Assembly (NCBI GenBank): GCA_965267485.1
Contig: OZ254080.1
Location: 2,790,001 to 2,854,000, forward strand
Length of the DNA: 64,000 bases
Source of the DNA: JANQJA01 sp965267485
GTDB taxonomy: Bacteria; Pseudomonadota; Gammaproteobacteria; Pseudomonadales; Azotimanducaceae
Direction of reading: 5' to 3'
The first letter of the stretch is position 1; each line of letters starts with the position of its first letter. The notes below the pieces were generated by a model. That model was not told the origin of the DNA. It saw only the letters and a list, made by a program, of their open reading frames with translations, and did not search any database. The position numbers were made by a program, and so were the translations under genes. This document shows, one piece after another, positions 61,370-64,000 of this stretch.

Positions 61370-62866
61370 GTGCCAACGCTTCCAACAAAGGCCGACGTAG
61401 TGATCGTCGGCGCCGGCAATGCGGCATTGTGTGCCGCCCTCTCAGCCAGAGAGCACGGCCTCGATGTCGTGATCCTGGAGCGCGCCCCCGAGTCACAGTC
61501 CGGTGGCAACTCACGCTACACCGCGGGGGCCATGCGCTTCGTCTACGACGGGGTCGATGACCTTCGGGAACTGCTGCCGGATCTGAGCGATCAGGAAGCC
61601 GCGCAGGCCGATTTCGGCCAGTACACACGTGATCAGTTTTTCGACGATATGGCGAAGGTCACGCAATACCGGTGCGACCCCACGCTCGCTGAAATTCTGA
61701 TAGACGGCAGCTTTCCCACGCTGAAATGGATGCAGACCAAGGGCGTTCGCTTCATGCCGATGTACGGCCGACAGGCATTCAAGGTCGACGGCAAATTCAA
61801 GTTCTGGGGCGGGCTGACGCTCGAGGCATGGGGCGGCGGCCCGGGGCTTGTTCAGAGTCTTCACGAGGCCGCCGACAGATTCGGCATCCCGATCATCTAT
61901 GCCGCCCGGGCGATAGCACTTGAAACCGACGACGATGGAATTCGCGGCGTGCGCGTCCGGCACGATGGCCGGACGGCCTCCATCGAGACGCCCTCAGTCG
62001 TACTCGCGAGCGGCGGATTCGAGGCGAACGCCGAGTGGCGCACGCGCTACCTCGGCCCGGGGTGGGAACTCGCGAAAGTGCGTGGCACACGCTACAACAC
62101 CGGCGACGGCATTCGCATGGCCATGGATATCGGTGCCGTGCCCCACGGCAACTGGTCCGGCTGTCACGCCGTCGGCTGGGACCGGAATGCGCCGGATTTC
62201 GGAGACCTCGACGTTGGCGACGGCTTCCAGAAACACTCCTATCCCCTCGGCATCCTCGTTAACGCCAACGGCGAACGCTTCGTCGATGAGGGCGCCGACT
62301 TCCGCAACTACACTTACGCGAAATACGGCCGCGAAATCCTCAACCAGCCCCAGCAATTCGCCTGGCAGGTCTTCGACAGCAAGGTTACGTCCCTGCTTCG
62401 CGACGAATATCGCATCCGGGAGGTCACCAGAGTCGAAGCCGACACCGTCGAGGCGCTCTCGACCAAACTCGAAGGCGTCGATGCCGCACGCTTCGTCCGG
62501 ACTGTGTCCGACTTCAACGCGGCCGTCGACACGTCGGTGCCGTTCAATCCTGCGGTGAAAGACGGCCGGGCCGCACGCGGGCTCGCTGTCGAAAAGAGCA
62601 ACTGGGCCAACCCGCTGGATACGCCGCCCTACGTCGCCTTCCAGACGACCTGCGGCATCACCTTCACCTTCGGTGGTTTGCGTATCGACGAGCAAGCGCG
62701 TGTGATCGATGACGACCAGCAGCCGATTCCGGGGCTGTTCGCGGCCGGTGAACTCGTGGGCGGGTTGTTTTACTTCAACTATCCGGGGGGCACCGGCCTG
62801 ACATCCGGCGCCGTCTTCGGCAAGATCGCGGGTGATTCGGCGGCAAGGTTCGCGGCCAATCGCTAG
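61370..62866 (+). CDS. FAD-dependent TcuA-like dehydrogenase
   Basis: The 498-residue flavoprotein of the fumarate-reductase/tricarballylate-dehydrogenase/3-ketosteroid-dehydrogenase family has the FAD dinucleotide motif VVIVGAGNAALCAALSAREHG, GGNSRYTAGAMRF, GTRYNTGDGIRMAMDIGA and a C-terminal GGLRIDEQARVIDDDQQPIPGLFAAGELVGG. The start is probably GTG 61370 with GGAG upstream; the 44-codon extension above overlaps the CHAT gene start. It oxidises a carboxylate such as tricarballylate or an alpha,beta-unsaturated ring; which one is unknown. It is divergent from the TPR-CHAT gene. Confidence 0.85.
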   Translation: MPTLPTKADVVIVGAGNAALCAALSAREHGLDVVILERAPESQSGGNSRYTAGAMRFVYDGVDDLRELLPDLSDQEAAQADFGQYTRDQFFDDMAKVTQYRCDPTLAEILIDGSFPTLKWMQTKGVRFMPMYGRQAFKVDGKFKFWGGLTLEAWGGGPGLVQSLHEAADRFGIPIIYAARAIALETDDDGIRGVRVRHDGRTASIETPSVVLASGGFEANAEWRTRYLGPGWELAKVRGTRYNTGDGIRMAMDIGAVPHGNWSGCHAVGWDRNAPDFGDLDVGDGFQKHSYPLGILVNANGERFVDEGADFRNYTYAKYGREILNQPQQFAWQVFDSKVTSLLRDEYRIREVTRVEADTVEALSTKLEGVDAARFVRTVSDFNAAVDTSVPFNPAVKDGRAARGLAVEKSNWANPLDTPPYVAFQTTCGITFTFGGLRIDEQARVIDDDQQPIPGLFAAGELVGGLFYFNYPGGTGLTSGAVFGKIAGDSAARFAANR

Positions 62867-62875
62867 CCCACGTGC

Positions 62876-62896
62876 CGAAGGACCTGAGGTCCTTCG
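62876..62896. terminator. Perfect 9-bp hairpin between convergent genes
   Basis: CGAAGGACC-TGA-GGTCCTTCG is a perfect 9-bp stem with a 3-base loop, 10 bases after the stop of the TcuA-like gene and 28 bases before that of the converging MFS gene. There is no T tract. It shares the CGAAGGACC core with the repeat array at 29282-29646. Confidence 0.55.
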
Positions 62897-62923
62897 CTGA
62901 CGCTCAAGGCGAGGGTGCGCCAC

Positions 62924-64000
62924 TCAGGGCGAGGTAGGGCCCGGATCAGTGCGATACCCGCGATCGATCTTGCGGATTGCGGGATTGAGCAGCCCCAGCA
63001 GAATCGTCACCAGCGCCAGAATGCCCGCGCTGATCGCCAGTGCGGTATCGATGCCGTAGTGCTCGGCGATGTAGCCGACGGGAATGACGCCGATCGGCAT
63101 CAGGCCGAAGGTCATCATCATGATCGAGTTGACGCGACCGCGCATATGCTGATCCACCGACAACTGCACGAGGCTCATGTTCATCGCCATATACATTGAA
63201 CTGAAGATGCCGACGACCGCCACCGACACCAATGCCACCGGTACCGACGTCGTCAGCGAGAAGAGCGCCATGAAGAAAGCCCACACCATCGAGATGCCGA
63301 GCAACCAGTAACCCTTGCGGCGCAGTTCACCAAGGCGGGCCAGCACGAGACTGCCAAGCAGCGCGCCGCCGCCATTGGCTGCCATCAGCAGACCGAGCTC
63401 GTCCGGGCCACCGCTCAATATGTCGTGGTTGAATGCGGGCATCAGAAACTGGATCGGCATGCCGAACAGCATTGGCAGAAAGGACATCAGCAGCAGCCCG
63501 AAAATCAGCGGTGACGTCCACATGTACGCGAGTCCCTCACGGATATCCGAGAAAACCCCTCGCTTCTCGGTCATCAATGACTGGCCCTTGTAGTTCATCA
63601 TGCCGAGCGTCAGGACCGACACCAGGTAAAGCACGGCAATGATGTAGTAGACGACGCCTACCCCGAATGTGCTTGTGGTGTCGCCGTGGGCGACGACGGC
63701 AATAATCCCGCCGGCAAGGGCGGGCCCCAGCACCCGAGACAGATTCATGCTCGCCGTCGACAGCGCCATCGCATTGAACAGCGCATGCTCGCCCACGATC
63801 TCGGGGATGACGGATTGGCGCGACGGCATGCTCAGGGACAGCACCGTGCCGTTGAAGAGCCCGAAGTAGATGAAGTGCATGAACTCCACTTCTCCGGTAA
63901 TCACGATCGTCGCCATGATCAGGGTCGCCAGGAAGTTGAGCAGTTGCGCAACCATCATCACCCGCTTCTTCTGCAGGCGATCGGCAATGACACCGCCGAA
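62924..64000 (-). CDS. MFS transporter, 5' end cut by window
   Basis: The frame continues past the internal ATG at 63961 to the window edge, reading FGGVIADRLQKKR, which is the MFS loop-2/3 motif, so about 60-80 N-terminal residues are missing. The visible 358 residues contain about 10 membrane helices, SMPSRQSVIPEIVGEHALFNAMALSTASMNLSRVLGPALAGGIIA (an EntS/MFS_3-like signature) and HMRGRVNSIMMMTFGLMPIGVIPVG. It is likely a proton-driven exporter. It is convergent with the TcuA-like gene. Confidence 0.87.
   Translation of the reverse strand, partial: FGGVIADRLQKKRVMMVAQLLNFLATLIMATIVITGEVEFMHFIYFGLFNGTVLSLSMPSRQSVIPEIVGEHALFNAMALSTASMNLSRVLGPALAGGIIAVVAHGDTTSTFGVGVVYYIIAVLYLVSVLTLGMMNYKGQSLMTEKRGVFSDIREGLAYMWTSPLIFGLLLMSFLPMLFGMPIQFLMPAFNHDILSGGPDELGLLMAANGGGALLGSLVLARLGELRRKGYWLLGISMVWAFFMALFSLTTSVPVALVSVAVVGIFSSMYMAMNMSLVQLSVDQHMRGRVNSIMMMTFGLMPIGVIPVGYIAEHYGIDTALAISAGILALVTILLGLLNPAIRKIDRGYRTDPGPTSP

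Overview
The window is 64 kb of gene-dense, GC-rich DNA with about 58 protein-coding genes, most in short directional runs with 4-base overlaps. No tRNA, rRNA or CRISPR array was seen. The content suggests a free-living, probably marine or sediment gammaproteobacterium: an HdfR-like LysR regulator, AceK, a PA3496-family small protein, a complete REP-associated tyrosine transposase, an RND pump, and many acyl-CoA/FMN/FAD oxidoreductases. A Woeseia- or Steroidobacter-like lineage is a guess; nothing here fixes the genus. Both ends cut through genes: an alpha-repeat protein on the left and an MFS transporter on the right.

Layout. 1-5.8 kb: an alpha-repeat protein, then a tight run of amidohydrolase, SelA-like PLP enzyme, CDP-alcohol phosphatidyltransferase, an unrecognised protein and an HdfR-like regulator. 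5.8-10.9 kb: a PA3496-like small protein, an MFS transporter followed by an unannotated 28-residue membrane peptide and a terminator, an orphan ribbon-helix-helix regulator with a candidate operator, a thiolase-like protein, an amidohydrolase and a small membrane protein. 11-16.5 kb: a MATE pump, a coiled-coil protein, a LysE exporter, a PmbA/TldD pair and a zinc-ribbon protein. 16.6-21.4 kb: a 61-residue orphan gene, then two MFS transporters, a SIRT4-like sirtuin and an FMN hydroxyacid oxidase in one run.

21.4-29.2 kb: an MHYT-PAS-GGDEF-EAL protein, a serine beta-lactamase-like esterase, an NAD(P)-binding protein, a second CDP-alcohol phosphatidyltransferase, a flippase-like membrane protein and an FHA-GGDEF cyclase. 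29.2-29.73 kb is non-coding and holds a roughly 186-bp tandem palindromic repeat ending in a 79-bp palindromic element. 29.7-36.6 kb: an archaeal/eukaryal-style cis-prenyltransferase, an alpha/beta hydrolase with Cys in the nucleophile position, nitroreductase, acyl-CoA-dehydrogenase-like and phytanoyl-CoA-dioxygenase-like enzymes, a hotdog protein and AceK. 36.6-41.9 kb: a GntR regulator with PdhR-like operators controlling an RND pump.

41.9-53.6 kb: a GFA protein, an alpha/beta hydrolase, an M16 peptidase lipoprotein whose stop codon lies in the end of a RAYT element, an ECF sigma / membrane partner / DUF4097 module, and an Hsp70 / FG-GAP / Na+ symporter run. 53.6-64 kb: an LLM flavin oxidoreductase, then (minus strand) a large exported TPR-CHAT caspase-like protein followed by a TolC-type outer-membrane channel and a YejF-type double ATPase, and finally a TcuA-like flavoprotein and a partial MFS transporter. 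The exported TPR-CHAT/TolC/ABC run, the palindromic repeat array and the MFS-miniprotein pair are the most promising unexplained items.
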